From positions 62,001-126,000 of the forward strand of contig NZ_JAHRCU010000004.1 in assembly GCF_019083995.1 (NCBI RefSeq): 64,000 nucleotides of DNA, given 5' to 3'. Under the pieces are notes generated by a model. The model made no database searches and was not told where the DNA came from. It saw nothing but the letters and a program-made list of their open reading frames with translations. The number at the start of each line of letters is the position of its first letter. The stretch's first letter is position 1. A program made the position numbers and the translations under genes. This DNA comes from Roseococcus sp. SDR. GTDB taxonomy: Bacteria; Pseudomonadota; Alphaproteobacteria; Acetobacterales; Acetobacteraceae. This document shows positions 11,708-19,446 of the stretch, in pieces.

Positions 11708-12519
11708 CCGATCTCCGTTCCCTCATCGAGGCCCGCTATGGGCATCTGCCCTTCGAGCCACCGGCCGAAGCGCCACCCGCACTGGCCGCCCTGCTCGACC
11801 GCCGCGTGACCCGGCGCTTCAAGCCGGACGCCATCCCGGAACCGCTGCTGAACATCGTGCTGGCGGCCGCGCAATCGGCGCCGTCGAAGAGCGATATGCA
11901 GCAATATTCCATCGTCGTGCTGGAGGATGCGAAGCGGATCGCCGCCATCGCGGATTGGATCGGCACCATGCCCTGGATCAAGGATGCGCCGAACCTCCTG
12001 ATCTTCTGCGCCGACATCCGCCGCAACCGCGACATCTGCGAGCGCGCGGGGCGCGAGCACGCCAATGACAACCTCGACACGCTGCTGAACGCGACGGTGG
12101 ATGCCTCTCTCGCCATGGGGATGTGCATCGCGGCTGCGGATGCAGCCGGCCTCGGCACCTGCCCCATCTCCTATGTGCGCAACCACATGGAGAAGGTGGC
12201 GCCGCTGCTCTCGCTGCCCAAGGGCGTCTTCCCCATCGCCGGCCTTTCGCTCGGCTGGCCGGCCGCGCGCAACGAGCCCAGCGCGCGCCTGCCGCCCTCC
12301 GTCGTCATCCATCGCGACCGCTATTCGAGCGCGGGCGAGACGGAGGCGCTGGCCGCCTATGATGCGCGGCGCGAGCGCGCCAAGCCGCGCTATCCCGAGA
12401 TCCACGGCCCCGCGCCCGAAGGCTGCACCTGGACGGAGAATGTGGCGCGCCAGCTCTCCGTGCCGGAGCGCGCCGGTTTCCGCGCGTGGCTGCGCTCGCG
12501 CGGCTTCGCGCTTGACTAG
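11704..12519 (+). CDS. Nitroreductase-family FMN oxidoreductase
   Basis: A 271-residue member of the NAD(P)H-dependent FMN nitroreductase superfamily, longest similarity in RRVTRRFKPDAIPE and AAAQSAPSKSDMQQY, the usual FMN-binding opening, and ADAAGLGTCPISYVRN later. The length, with a C-terminal extension containing several Arg/Glu residues, resembles the NfsA/Frp-like subgroup. Physiological substrate is unknown. ATG overlaps the ligase stop (ATGA), so it is translationally coupled to the acyl-CoA genes. Confidence 0.87.
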   Translation: MTDLRSLIEARYGHLPFEPPAEAPPALAALLDRRVTRRFKPDAIPEPLLNIVLAAAQSAPSKSDMQQYSIVVLEDAKRIAAIADWIGTMPWIKDAPNLLIFCADIRRNRDICERAGREHANDNLDTLLNATVDASLAMGMCIAAADAAGLGTCPISYVRNHMEKVAPLLSLPKGVFPIAGLSLGWPAARNEPSARLPPSVVIHRDRYSSAGETEALAAYDARRERAKPRYPEIHGPAPEGCTWTENVARQLSVPERAGFRAWLRSRGFALD

Positions 12520-13186
12520 GGGCGATGACAATCCTGGCGGCGCCGATGCGGGCGGCCGCAAGCCACGGCGCGCGGTGCGGCCCAAGGATGCCGCGAGCCT
12601 GATCCTCTGGCGCGACGGCCCCCACGGCACGGAGGTGCTGATGGGTCGCCGCCACCGGGACATGCGCTTCATGCCGGGCGTGCTGGTGTTTCCCGGCGGA
12701 CGCGTGGACATCGCGGATTATCATGCGCGCCCGGTCAGCGACCTGCCGAGCACCACGCGCCGCATGCTGGAGGTCAGCTCACGCCCGACTCAGGCCGAGG
12801 CGCTTTGCGCCTGCGCGCTGCGCGAACTGGAAGAAGAAGCGGGCCTCGTCATGGGCGAAATGGTGCAAGGCCGGCTGCACCCCGACTTCGCCCCCCTGCA
12901 CTACCTGACCCGCGCCATCACCCCGGCCGATCGCCCCATGCGTTTCCACGCGCGTTTCCTGGTGGCGGAGGCAAAGCACGCCAAAGGCGAGATCCGCGGC
13001 TCGGGCGAGCTGGAGGAGATCCGCTTCTTTGCCCTCAGCGAACTGCACGCGCAGCCGCTGGCGAAGATCACCGGCATGATCCTGGACGAGTTTTCCGCCT
13101 GGCTCGCGCTCTCGCCGCAGAGCCGTGCGCGGCGGCAGCTCATCAGCATCCAGGGGCGCGACAACCGCCTGGCCGAGAAGCGTTAG
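12512..13186 (+). CDS. Nudix hydrolase
   Basis: A Nudix-family hydrolase of about 224 residues, cleaving a nucleoside diphosphate linked to another moiety. The split Nudix box has FPGGRVD followed, after an insertion, by ALRELEEEAGLV, which carries the metal-binding REXXEE core. The long insertion between the two parts resembles NUDT7/8/19-type or CoA-pyrophosphatase-like members, and the acyl-CoA neighbours fit that idea, but the substrate is not proven. The start is uncertain. TTG 12512 overlaps the nitroreductase stop and keeps a basic N-terminal RRAVRPKDAAS segment; GTG 12575 is an alternative. Confidence 0.8.
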   Translation: MTRGDDNPGGADAGGRKPRRAVRPKDAASLILWRDGPHGTEVLMGRRHRDMRFMPGVLVFPGGRVDIADYHARPVSDLPSTTRRMLEVSSRPTQAEALCACALRELEEEAGLVMGEMVQGRLHPDFAPLHYLTRAITPADRPMRFHARFLVAEAKHAKGEIRGSGELEEIRFFALSELHAQPLAKITGMILDEFSAWLALSPQSRARRQLISIQGRDNRLAEKR

Positions 13187-14067
13187 ACGAGGCGCCAGCC
13201 CTCGCCCTCGCGCATCAACTCCCTCCGCGCCACGCCATCCTCCTCCAGCATGATCAGCTGGGCGAGCAGGCTGCGCCCCGCGGCCGTCACAAGCTTCGGG
13301 TCCAACGGCCCATAGACCTGGCCGACCAGGGCCGGGATTAGCATCGTCCCGCCCTCGCGCAGGGCCGCGATGATCCGTGCCTCGCGCCGGCGGCGATGCT
13401 CGGCCAGGCCATCGAGGAAGGGCATGGGGTCCGGCAGCTTCGGGCCGTGGCCGGGGAGGTAGAGCCTGTCCTGCCCCTCGCGCGCGCGCAGCCGGGCCAG
13501 GCTCGTCATGAAGTCCCGCATGTTGCCGTCGGGCGGGCTGACCACGCTGGTGGACCAGCTCATCACATGGTCGGCGCTGAACAGGATGCCGGTGCCCTCC
13601 AGCGCGAAGCAGAGGTGGTTGCCGCAATGGCCCGGCGTGAAGATCGGCGTGACGCGCCAGTCGCCGCCCTCCAGCGGCACGCCATCGGGCAGTCTGACAT
13701 CGGGCTGGAAGGCGTGGTCGCCGCTTTCCACGCCGGGCGTCGCGTGGGGGCCATGCGCATAGGTGGGCGCGTCCGTCGCGGCCTGGAGGGCTGCTGCGCC
13801 CGGCGAATGATCCCGATGTGTGTGCGAGACCAGGATATGCGTGATGCGCTCAGCCGCCGTCGCGGCCAGAATCGCGCCCAGGTGATCCGCATCCACCGGC
13901 CCCGGATCGAGCACGGCGACCGAGGAGCCGCCGCCGATCAGGTAGGTATTGGTGCCGCGATAGGTGAAGGGCCCCGGGTTGTTGCACAGCACGCGGCGCA
14001 CGCCGGGCGCGATCACCTCCACCTGGCCATGCACCAGCGGATCGTCGCGCAGGAAGGGGATGTTCAC
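13183..14067 (-). CDS. Metallo-beta-lactamase-fold hydrolase (LACTB2-like)
   Basis: A 294-residue MBL-fold metal hydrolase. The zinc motif is complete, with His82, His84, Asp86 and His87 in SHTHRDHSPG, later HCGNH and a C-terminal winged-helix-like part (MLIPALVGQVYG), as in LACTB2 proteins. It could be a thioesterase, nuclease or lactonase; the sequence does not decide. GTG 14067 is preceded by GAGG and overlaps the upstream EamA gene stop by four bases. Its 3' end overlaps the Nudix gene's 3' end by four bases, so the two converge. Confidence 0.85.
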   Translation of the reverse strand: MNIPFLRDDPLVHGQVEVIAPGVRRVLCNNPGPFTYRGTNTYLIGGGSSVAVLDPGPVDADHLGAILAATAAERITHILVSHTHRDHSPGAAALQAATDAPTYAHGPHATPGVESGDHAFQPDVRLPDGVPLEGGDWRVTPIFTPGHCGNHLCFALEGTGILFSADHVMSWSTSVVSPPDGNMRDFMTSLARLRAREGQDRLYLPGHGPKLPDPMPFLDGLAEHRRRREARIIAALREGGTMLIPALVGQVYGPLDPKLVTAAGRSLLAQLIMLEEDGVARRELMREGEGWRLV

Positions 14068-14972
14068 GCGGAGTTTCCTCGTTTTTGCGCAGCGCGGATG
14101 GCCTCGCGCCGCATGATGTAAAGCGCGGCCAGCACGATCAAGCCCGAGCCCACGAAGGTGGCGACACCCGGCGTCTCGCCGAAGAAGATCCAGCCCAGCA
14201 GCACCGCCCAAAGAATGCTCGTGTAGGAATATGCGCCGAGCGAGGAGACCTGCGCACTCGCGAAGGCCTCGGTCAGCATCACCTGCGCGACACCGCCGAC
14301 GAGGCCGATCACCAGCAGCAGCAACCATTCATGTCCCGAAGGCGTGACCCAGACGAAGGGCAGCGTGAGCGCCGTGAAGCTCGTCATCAGCAGCGATTGC
14401 CAGAGGACGATGGTCGTCGAGCGCTCGGTGGCGGAGAGGCTGCGGACCAGCAGCGTGGTGGCGGCCGAGAAGACGCCATGCATGACGGCGATGACCATGC
14501 CGAAGATGATCCAGGGATCCATCGGTCCCATGAAGGCGCCCTTGCCCAGCGCGATGACGAGGATGCCGACGAAGCCAAGGCCGACCGCGCTGAAGCGGTG
14601 GATGCCCACCTTCTCGCCCAGCAGCGGGATGGCAAGCAGCGTTACGAAGATCGGCGTGGTGAAGGTCAGTGCCGTCTGCTCGGCCAGTGGCAGCACGGTC
14701 AGCGCGAAGAAGGAGCAGGACATGGCCGCCGTGCCGGTCATGGCGCGCATGACGTGCTGCGGGAAGCGCTGGGTTGCCAGGCTGGGCGCGCCCCCCATGC
14801 GCCAGACGATCGCGAAGACGACCGGCAGCGCGAGGATGCTGCGGAAGAACATGATTTCGAAGAAAGGGATGCGCTCACCCACCAGCTTCACCACAGCGCT
14901 CATCATGGTGAAGAGCGCTGTGGAAGCCAGCATCAGGAGCGCGCCGCGCTTCGCGTCATGCCGAAGCGCCAC
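14064..14972 (-). CDS. EamA/DMT-family transporter (second of a tandem pair)
   Basis: A 302-residue inner membrane protein with ten predicted hydrophobic segments in two EamA repeats of five, the drug/metabolite transporter architecture. Substrates range from amino acids and nucleotides to unknown metabolites. It begins with GTG and overlaps the upstream paralogue by 17 bases and the downstream hydrolase by four, so it is part of a tightly coupled minus-strand operon. Confidence 0.88.
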   Translation of the reverse strand: MALRHDAKRGALLMLASTALFTMMSAVVKLVGERIPFFEIMFFRSILALPVVFAIVWRMGGAPSLATQRFPQHVMRAMTGTAAMSCSFFALTVLPLAEQTALTFTTPIFVTLLAIPLLGEKVGIHRFSAVGLGFVGILVIALGKGAFMGPMDPWIIFGMVIAVMHGVFSAATTLLVRSLSATERSTTIVLWQSLLMTSFTALTLPFVWVTPSGHEWLLLLVIGLVGGVAQVMLTEAFASAQVSSLGAYSYTSILWAVLLGWIFFGETPGVATFVGSGLIVLAALYIMRREAIRAAQKRGNSA

Positions 14973-15849
14973 GTTCCGCCCTTTCCTGCGAGCGCCGCAC
15001 CCGCTCGCGATGCAGGTTGTAGAGCCCGGCGCAGATGACGATGCAGGCGCCGATCAGCGTGGTCCAGGCTGGGACCTCGTTCCAGATGAGGAAGCCCAGC
15101 ACCAGGCCCCAGAGCAGCGGCGAGTATTCGAGCGGCGCCAGCGAGGCGATGTTGGCGAGAGCGAAGCCCCGCGCGAACAGCAGATGCGCCGCCGCATTGG
15201 CGATGCCGAAGAAAAGCAGCAAGGGCAGCAGCCAGCTCAGCGGGAAAAGGTCGGGAAAGCCTGTCGGCGGCCAGAGGGCGGCGATGGGCAGCACCATCAG
15301 GCCGAGCGGGATATGCGTCAGCATCAGCCAGAAGGAAATGCAGGCAGGCGTATCGGTGGCCGCCAGGGTGCGGGTCCAGATCCGGCTGAGAGCCATGCCG
15401 CAGACGGCGACCAGAAGCACCGCCGCCTCCCAGCGCCAGAGCTCGCCACCCGGCTGGAGCATGAAGAGCACACCAAGGAAGCCGACGCCGCAGGAGGTCC
15501 AGCGACGCCAACCCACGCGCTCACCCAGCATGGGGATGGCAAGCAGCGTCATCAGCAGCGGTGCGGCCGCCGCCACGGCATAGCTGTCCGCGAGGCCGAA
15601 GCCCGACATCCAGACGAAATACCAGAGGATGGAGACCGAGCAGTGCATGACCGAGCGGCCGAAGACGAGCCGCTTGTTGCGCGGCCAGAGCCCGCGCCCG
15701 CGCGTCAGCAGCGCGATGGAAAGGGCGCCGGCGCCGCCGCGCCAGAGCATGGCTCCGGCCACGCCCACAACCGGCAGCGCGAACTTGATGGCGGCATCAG
15801 CGAAGGAGATGATGCCATAGCCGAGCGCGGCCAGCATGAGGCCGCGCAC
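14956..15849 (-). CDS. EamA/DMT-family transporter (first of a tandem pair)
   Basis: A 297-residue DMT exporter-like protein with ten hydrophobic segments and two EamA domains. I chose GTG 15849 because GGGGAGG sits five bases upstream. The frame continues upstream without a Shine-Dalgarno, giving a proline- and arginine-rich stretch that is not typical of the family. It is a diverged paralogue of the following gene; the two could act separately or as a pair. Confidence 0.86.
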   Translation of the reverse strand: MRGLMLAALGYGIISFADAAIKFALPVVGVAGAMLWRGGAGALSIALLTRGRGLWPRNKRLVFGRSVMHCSVSILWYFVWMSGFGLADSYAVAAAAPLLMTLLAIPMLGERVGWRRWTSCGVGFLGVLFMLQPGGELWRWEAAVLLVAVCGMALSRIWTRTLAATDTPACISFWLMLTHIPLGLMVLPIAALWPPTGFPDLFPLSWLLPLLLFFGIANAAAHLLFARGFALANIASLAPLEYSPLLWGLVLGFLIWNEVPAWTTLIGACIVICAGLYNLHRERVRRSQERAERGASA

Positions 15850-15886
15850 CGCGGCCTCCCCGCTGGTCGAGCGGCCGGGCGGGTCC

Positions 15887-16711
15887 TTATCCAAGCAAGG
15901 CTTCGGCCTGCATGCAGGTCGCGCCCCCGTGGTCGCGCGTCTCGGCGGTGGCGGCATCGGCCTCGATGCGCGCGAGGACGGCCAGCGCATTTCCCGCGAA
16001 ACAGGGCCGCTTGCCACGAAAGGCGAAGCGCTTGAGGCGGCGACCGGGTGCGGCGTCCAGGATGGTCTGTGCCATCAGCGTCGCCTGCAGCGGGCCATGG
16101 ACGATGAGGCCGGGATAGCCCTCCTCACCGGTCACATAGGGGATGTCGTAATGAATGCGGTGGCCATTGCCCGTCAGCGCCGAGTAGCGGAAGAGCATCA
16201 GCGCATCCGGCACGAGATCGCGCCGTGCGTCGCTCGCGAATTCGGGCGCGGGCTCAGCCGGGCGCACCGCCGCACCCTCGATGCCGCGATAGACGATGTC
16301 ATGCTCCTCTGTCAGCACGGGGCCGCGCGGGCCGCTGATCTCATGGCGCACGGTCACGAAGACGAGCTTGCCCGAGCCGCCCGACTTCTCCGAGATGGCG
16401 GCGATCGTTGAGACGCGAGTGACCCGATCCTCGGCGCGCAGCGCATTCGCATGGAAATCGAGCCGCCCGCCCGCCCACATCCGGCGCGGCAACTCGTGCA
16501 CGGGCGGCAGGAAGCCGCCGCGCTTCGGGTGCCCGTCAGGCCCCACGCCCGAGGGGCGGCGCCAATCCTGGAAGAGCATCCAATGCCAGAGCGGTGGCAC
16601 GTCCCCCTCCGGCGTGGGGCGGTCCAGCGTGGCGGCGAGACCCTCGATCAGGCGCGGGTCGAGGCGGTCCTCACGGGTCTCCGTACGGCCGAGGAAGTCT
16701 TGGTAGCTCAT
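15887..16711 (-). CDS. MaoC/HTD2-like hydratase (mesaconyl-CoA hydratase type)
   Basis: A 274-residue double hot-dog protein related to fungal HTD2 and to bacterial mesaconyl-C4-CoA hydratases and FAS1-like dehydratases. The N-terminal half carries LWHWMLFQDW and RMWAGGRLDF; the C-terminal half has FRYSALTGNGHRIHYD and YPGLIVHGPLQ, where the hydratase Asp/His pair normally lies. It probably adds water to an unsaturated acyl-CoA. The ATG at 16711 matches the family's start; the longer frame reads through the divergent methyltransferase. It is first in a minus-strand run with two transporters and a hydrolase. Confidence 0.85.
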   Translation of the reverse strand: MSYQDFLGRTETREDRLDPRLIEGLAATLDRPTPEGDVPPLWHWMLFQDWRRPSGVGPDGHPKRGGFLPPVHELPRRMWAGGRLDFHANALRAEDRVTRVSTIAAISEKSGGSGKLVFVTVRHEISGPRGPVLTEEHDIVYRGIEGAAVRPAEPAPEFASDARRDLVPDALMLFRYSALTGNGHRIHYDIPYVTGEEGYPGLIVHGPLQATLMAQTILDAAPGRRLKRFAFRGKRPCFAGNALAVLARIEADAATAETRDHGGATCMQAEALLG

Positions 16712-16802
16712 CCGGACATCCTTCTCCCCTTGGCCCGCGCGCCGCAACCGGGTTTTGCGCGCATCTGCCATCCCTTGGCCATGTTCCGGGCTTGCAACCG
16801 CC

Positions 16803-17576
16803 ATGTCCCCCGGCCAGAAGCGCAGCATGGACGCCGTCGAATACGAGCTGATGGACGCGGTCGAGGACCGGATGTGGTGGTACCGCGCCATGCATGGCCA
16901 TGCGCTGCGCGCGCTCGAGGGCCTGCCGACTGCCGCACGCATCCTGGATGCCGGCTGCGGTACGGGCGGCTTTCTGGCCAAGCTGCGCTCCGCCCATCCG
17001 GGCGCCGAGCTGTTCGGGCTGGAATATGCCGAGGCCGCTGCCTTACGGGCCGCCAGCAAGGCAGGCGCCCATGTGGCCGCCGGGACCATCAACGCCCTGC
17101 CCTTCCCGGATGCGCATTTCGACGCCGTCGTCAGTCTCGACGTGCTGTGCCACGCTGCGGTGGATGAGCCTTCGGCGCTGGCCGAGTTCCGCCGGGTGCT
17201 GCGGCCGGGCGGCCGGCTTGTGCTGAACCTGCCCGCGCATGAGTGGCTGCGCTCCGCCCATGACCTGCGCGTCCACACGGCCCGCCGCTATGACCGCGCC
17301 CGCGCCGCGGCCGTGCTGGGCGCGGCGGGCTTCGAGCAGGCGGAGCCACGCCATTGGAACAGCCTGCTGCTGCCGCTCATGGTGCTGCAGCGAAAGGTGC
17401 TGAAGCGCGACGAGGGCGATTCCTCGGACGTGGCACCCTTCCCGCCCTGGCTGGATGCCAGCCTCTTTACCGTCTGCCGGCTGGAGGCGGCGCTGCTTGG
17501 CGCCGGCCTGCGTTTCCCGGCCGGCGGCTCCGTCCTTGCCACCGCAACCCGTCCCCTGGACCCCGCACATCCATGA
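16803..17576 (+). CDS. Class I SAM-dependent methyltransferase
   Basis: A roughly 257-residue methyltransferase with a Rossmann-like SAM domain: motif I ILDAGCGTGGFLA, later FPDAHFDAVVSLDVLCH and LRPGGRLVLNLPA. Start could be ATG 16803 or ATG 16827 (MDAVEYELMD); neither has a clear Shine-Dalgarno. It overlaps the next glycosyltransferase start by four bases, and the flippase-like gene follows, so a lipid- or glycan-linked acceptor is more likely than a small metabolite. Confidence 0.85.
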   Translation: MSPGQKRSMDAVEYELMDAVEDRMWWYRAMHGHALRALEGLPTAARILDAGCGTGGFLAKLRSAHPGAELFGLEYAEAAALRAASKAGAHVAAGTINALPFPDAHFDAVVSLDVLCHAAVDEPSALAEFRRVLRPGGRLVLNLPAHEWLRSAHDLRVHTARRYDRARAAAVLGAAGFEQAEPRHWNSLLLPLMVLQRKVLKRDEGDSSDVAPFPPWLDASLFTVCRLEAALLGAGLRFPAGGSVLATATRPLDPAHP

Positions 17577-18526
17577 ACGACCATCCCGTCGGCCTTTCCA
17601 TCGTCGTCCCCGTCTATCGCGGGGCGGCCACCATCGGCCGCCTCGTCGAGGCTGTCTCGCAGCTGAAGCCCGCGGGCGGCATCGAGATCATCCTGGTCAA
17701 CGACGGCAGCCCGGACGACAGCGGGGATGTGTGCCGGCGCCTCGCCGCGACTGCGACCGTGCCACTCACCTACATCGAGCATGCGCGCAACTTCGGCGAG
17801 CACAATGCGGTGATGACCGGGCTGCGCGCCGCCCGCGGCGCCTATGTCATCAACATGGATGACGACCTGCAGAACCCGCCGGAGGAGCTCATCCGCCTCT
17901 ACGACCATGCGCGGCTCGGCGGCTGGGACGTGGTCTATACGCGCTACGCCAAGAAGGAGCATGAGGGCTGGCGCAACCTCGGCAGCCGCTTCGCCAACAA
18001 GGTGGCGGACAGCCTGCTGGACAAGCCCCGCGGCCTCTACCTCTCATCCTTCCGCTGCATGAGCGCGATGGTGGTGCGCGAGGTCACGAAGTATTCCGGC
18101 CCCTACCCCTATATCGACGGGCTGATCATGCAGGTGACGCAGCGCATCTCCTCGATCGAGGTGGCGCATTACGCGCGCGTCGACGGCGTCTCCAACTACA
18201 ACATGCGACGGCTGGTGCGGCTCTGGCTGAACCTCGCCACCAATTTCTCGGTGCTGCCGCTGCGGCTCGCAATCTTCGCCGGTGTGGCCATGGGCATGCT
18301 GGGCTTCCTGGTCGCCATCGTTGTCATCATCGAGGCGCTGTTCTTCGAGACGCCGTCCGGCTGGGCCTCCTCCATGATGCTCATGCTGCTGATCGCCGGC
18401 GTCCAGTTCACCATCCTTGGCGTGATCGGCGAATATGTAGGCCGCGCCTTCCTCTCGGCCAATGGGAAGCCGCAGGGCGTGGTGCGGGAGGTGATCCACC
18501 CGCGCGAGAAGGTGCACGGGGAATGA
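17573..18526 (+). CDS. Family 2 glycosyltransferase (polyprenyl-phosphate type)
   Basis: A 317-residue GT2 enzyme with the GtrB/ArnC/DPM1-like layout. The GT-A domain starts LSIVVPVYRG, has VNDGSPDDSG and the metal-binding NMDDDLQNP. Two C-terminal membrane spans follow, one near residue 230 (FAGVAMGMLGFLVAIVV) and one near 265-290 (MLMLLIAGVQF). Such enzymes transfer a sugar from a nucleotide donor to undecaprenyl or dolichyl phosphate at the inner membrane face. ATGA overlaps at both ends couple it with the methyltransferase and the small EamA protein, which would flip the product. Confidence 0.9.
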   Translation: MNDHPVGLSIVVPVYRGAATIGRLVEAVSQLKPAGGIEIILVNDGSPDDSGDVCRRLAATATVPLTYIEHARNFGEHNAVMTGLRAARGAYVINMDDDLQNPPEELIRLYDHARLGGWDVVYTRYAKKEHEGWRNLGSRFANKVADSLLDKPRGLYLSSFRCMSAMVVREVTKYSGPYPYIDGLIMQVTQRISSIEVAHYARVDGVSNYNMRRLVRLWLNLATNFSVLPLRLAIFAGVAMGMLGFLVAIVVIIEALFFETPSGWASSMMLMLLIAGVQFTILGVIGEYVGRAFLSANGKPQGVVREVIHPREKVHGE

Positions 18527-18864
18527 CGCTCTACTGGGGGGCGCTGGCCGCCGCCATCAGTTCCTCCCTGGTCGGCCAGGTCCTGCTGAAGGCGGGCGCC
18601 GAGGCGGTGCAGGGTGTCAGCTTCGTGAGCCAGATGCTGCGCTGGCAGACCATGCTCGGCCTCTGCTTCTACGGCAGCGGCGCGCTGCTCTACATCGCCG
18701 CCCTGCGCCGCATCCCGATGAGCGTGGCGCTGCCCTGCACGGCGGCGAGCTATGTGCTCATCGCCGCCATCGGCTGGTATTTTTTCGGTGAGACGCTGGG
18801 CGCGCAGAAGATCGCGGCCATCACGCTGATCGCCGCCGGCGTGGTCCTGCTCGCCACCGCCTGA
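18523..18864 (+). CDS. Small four-TM EamA/SMR-like flippase subunit
   Basis: A 113-residue, four-span membrane protein resembling a half-size EamA unit, like ArnE/ArnF which flip aminoarabinose-undecaprenyl phosphate, or the SMR exporters. Segments near residues 5-25, 45-60, 65-85 and 92-112 are hydrophobic. It begins four bases inside the end of the glycosyltransferase gene. The context points to moving the lipid-linked sugar to the periplasm, probably as a homodimer since no second subunit is adjacent. Confidence 0.8.
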   Translation: MTLYWGALAAAISSSLVGQVLLKAGAEAVQGVSFVSQMLRWQTMLGLCFYGSGALLYIAALRRIPMSVALPCTAASYVLIAAIGWYFFGETLGAQKIAAITLIAAGVVLLATA

Positions 18865-18927
18865 TCCGGACAAGCGGGCGATTGGTCCCGCTTCCCGACG
18901 GGCGCGGCCCGGCCTATTCGGCGGCAC

Positions 18928-19446
18928 ATGCTGATCCGTGACGCCCGCGAAGCCGACCTGCCCGCCATCACCGCCATCTATGCCCATTGGGTGGCGCATG
19001 GCCGCGCGAGCTTCGAGCTCGACCCGCCCGACCTCGCCGAGATGACGCGCCGCCACGCGACGGTGCTGGCGGGCGGCTATCCTTATCTCGTGGCCGAGCA
19101 CGGGGGCGAGGTGCTGGGCTATGCCTATGCAAGCCTCTACCGCGCCCGCCCGGCCTATCGCTTCACGGTGGAGAACAGCGTCTATGTCCGCCCCGGCGGC
19201 AGCCGCCAGGGGGCGGGGCGCGCCCTGCTGCAGGAACTCATCGCGCGCTGCGCGGCGAGCGGCTTCCGGCTCATGATCGCCGTCATCGGGGACAGCGCGA
19301 ACGCGCCCTCCATCGGTCTGCACGGCGCCTGCGGTTTTCAGCCCGTGGGCGTGCTGCCGGGCACCGGCTGGAAGCACGGCCAATGGGTGGACACCGTGCT
19401 GATGACGCGAGAGTTGGGCGCGGGCCGCAGCGCCCCGCCCGCCTGA
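18928..19446 (+). CDS. GNAT acetyltransferase, phosphinothricin-type
   Basis: A 172-residue GNAT enzyme of the Pat/Bar/MddA group. It has RDAREADLPAITAIYAHWV at the start and the acetyl-CoA loop RQGAGRALLQELI, followed by GDSANAPSIGLHGACGF, typical of phosphinothricin acetyltransferase homologues. Most chromosomal relatives act on methionine sulfone/sulfoximine or other amino acid analogues, so herbicide resistance need not be its role. The stop codon abuts the stop of the convergent molybdenum hydroxylase gene with no base between. Confidence 0.86.
   Translation: MLIRDAREADLPAITAIYAHWVAHGRASFELDPPDLAEMTRRHATVLAGGYPYLVAEHGGEVLGYAYASLYRARPAYRFTVENSVYVRPGGSRQGAGRALLQELIARCAASGFRLMIAVIGDSANAPSIGLHGACGFQPVGVLPGTGWKHGQWVDTVLMTRELGAGRSAPPA

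Noticed and set aside
16712-17278. Long N-terminal extension of the MaoC-like hydratase
   Set aside because: It would read antisense through the methyltransferase gene; ATG 16711 matches the family start.
18928-19446. Acetyltransferase as an antibiotic or herbicide resistance determinant
   Set aside because: Chromosomal Pat-like GNATs are common and mostly have other substrates; no mobile context.
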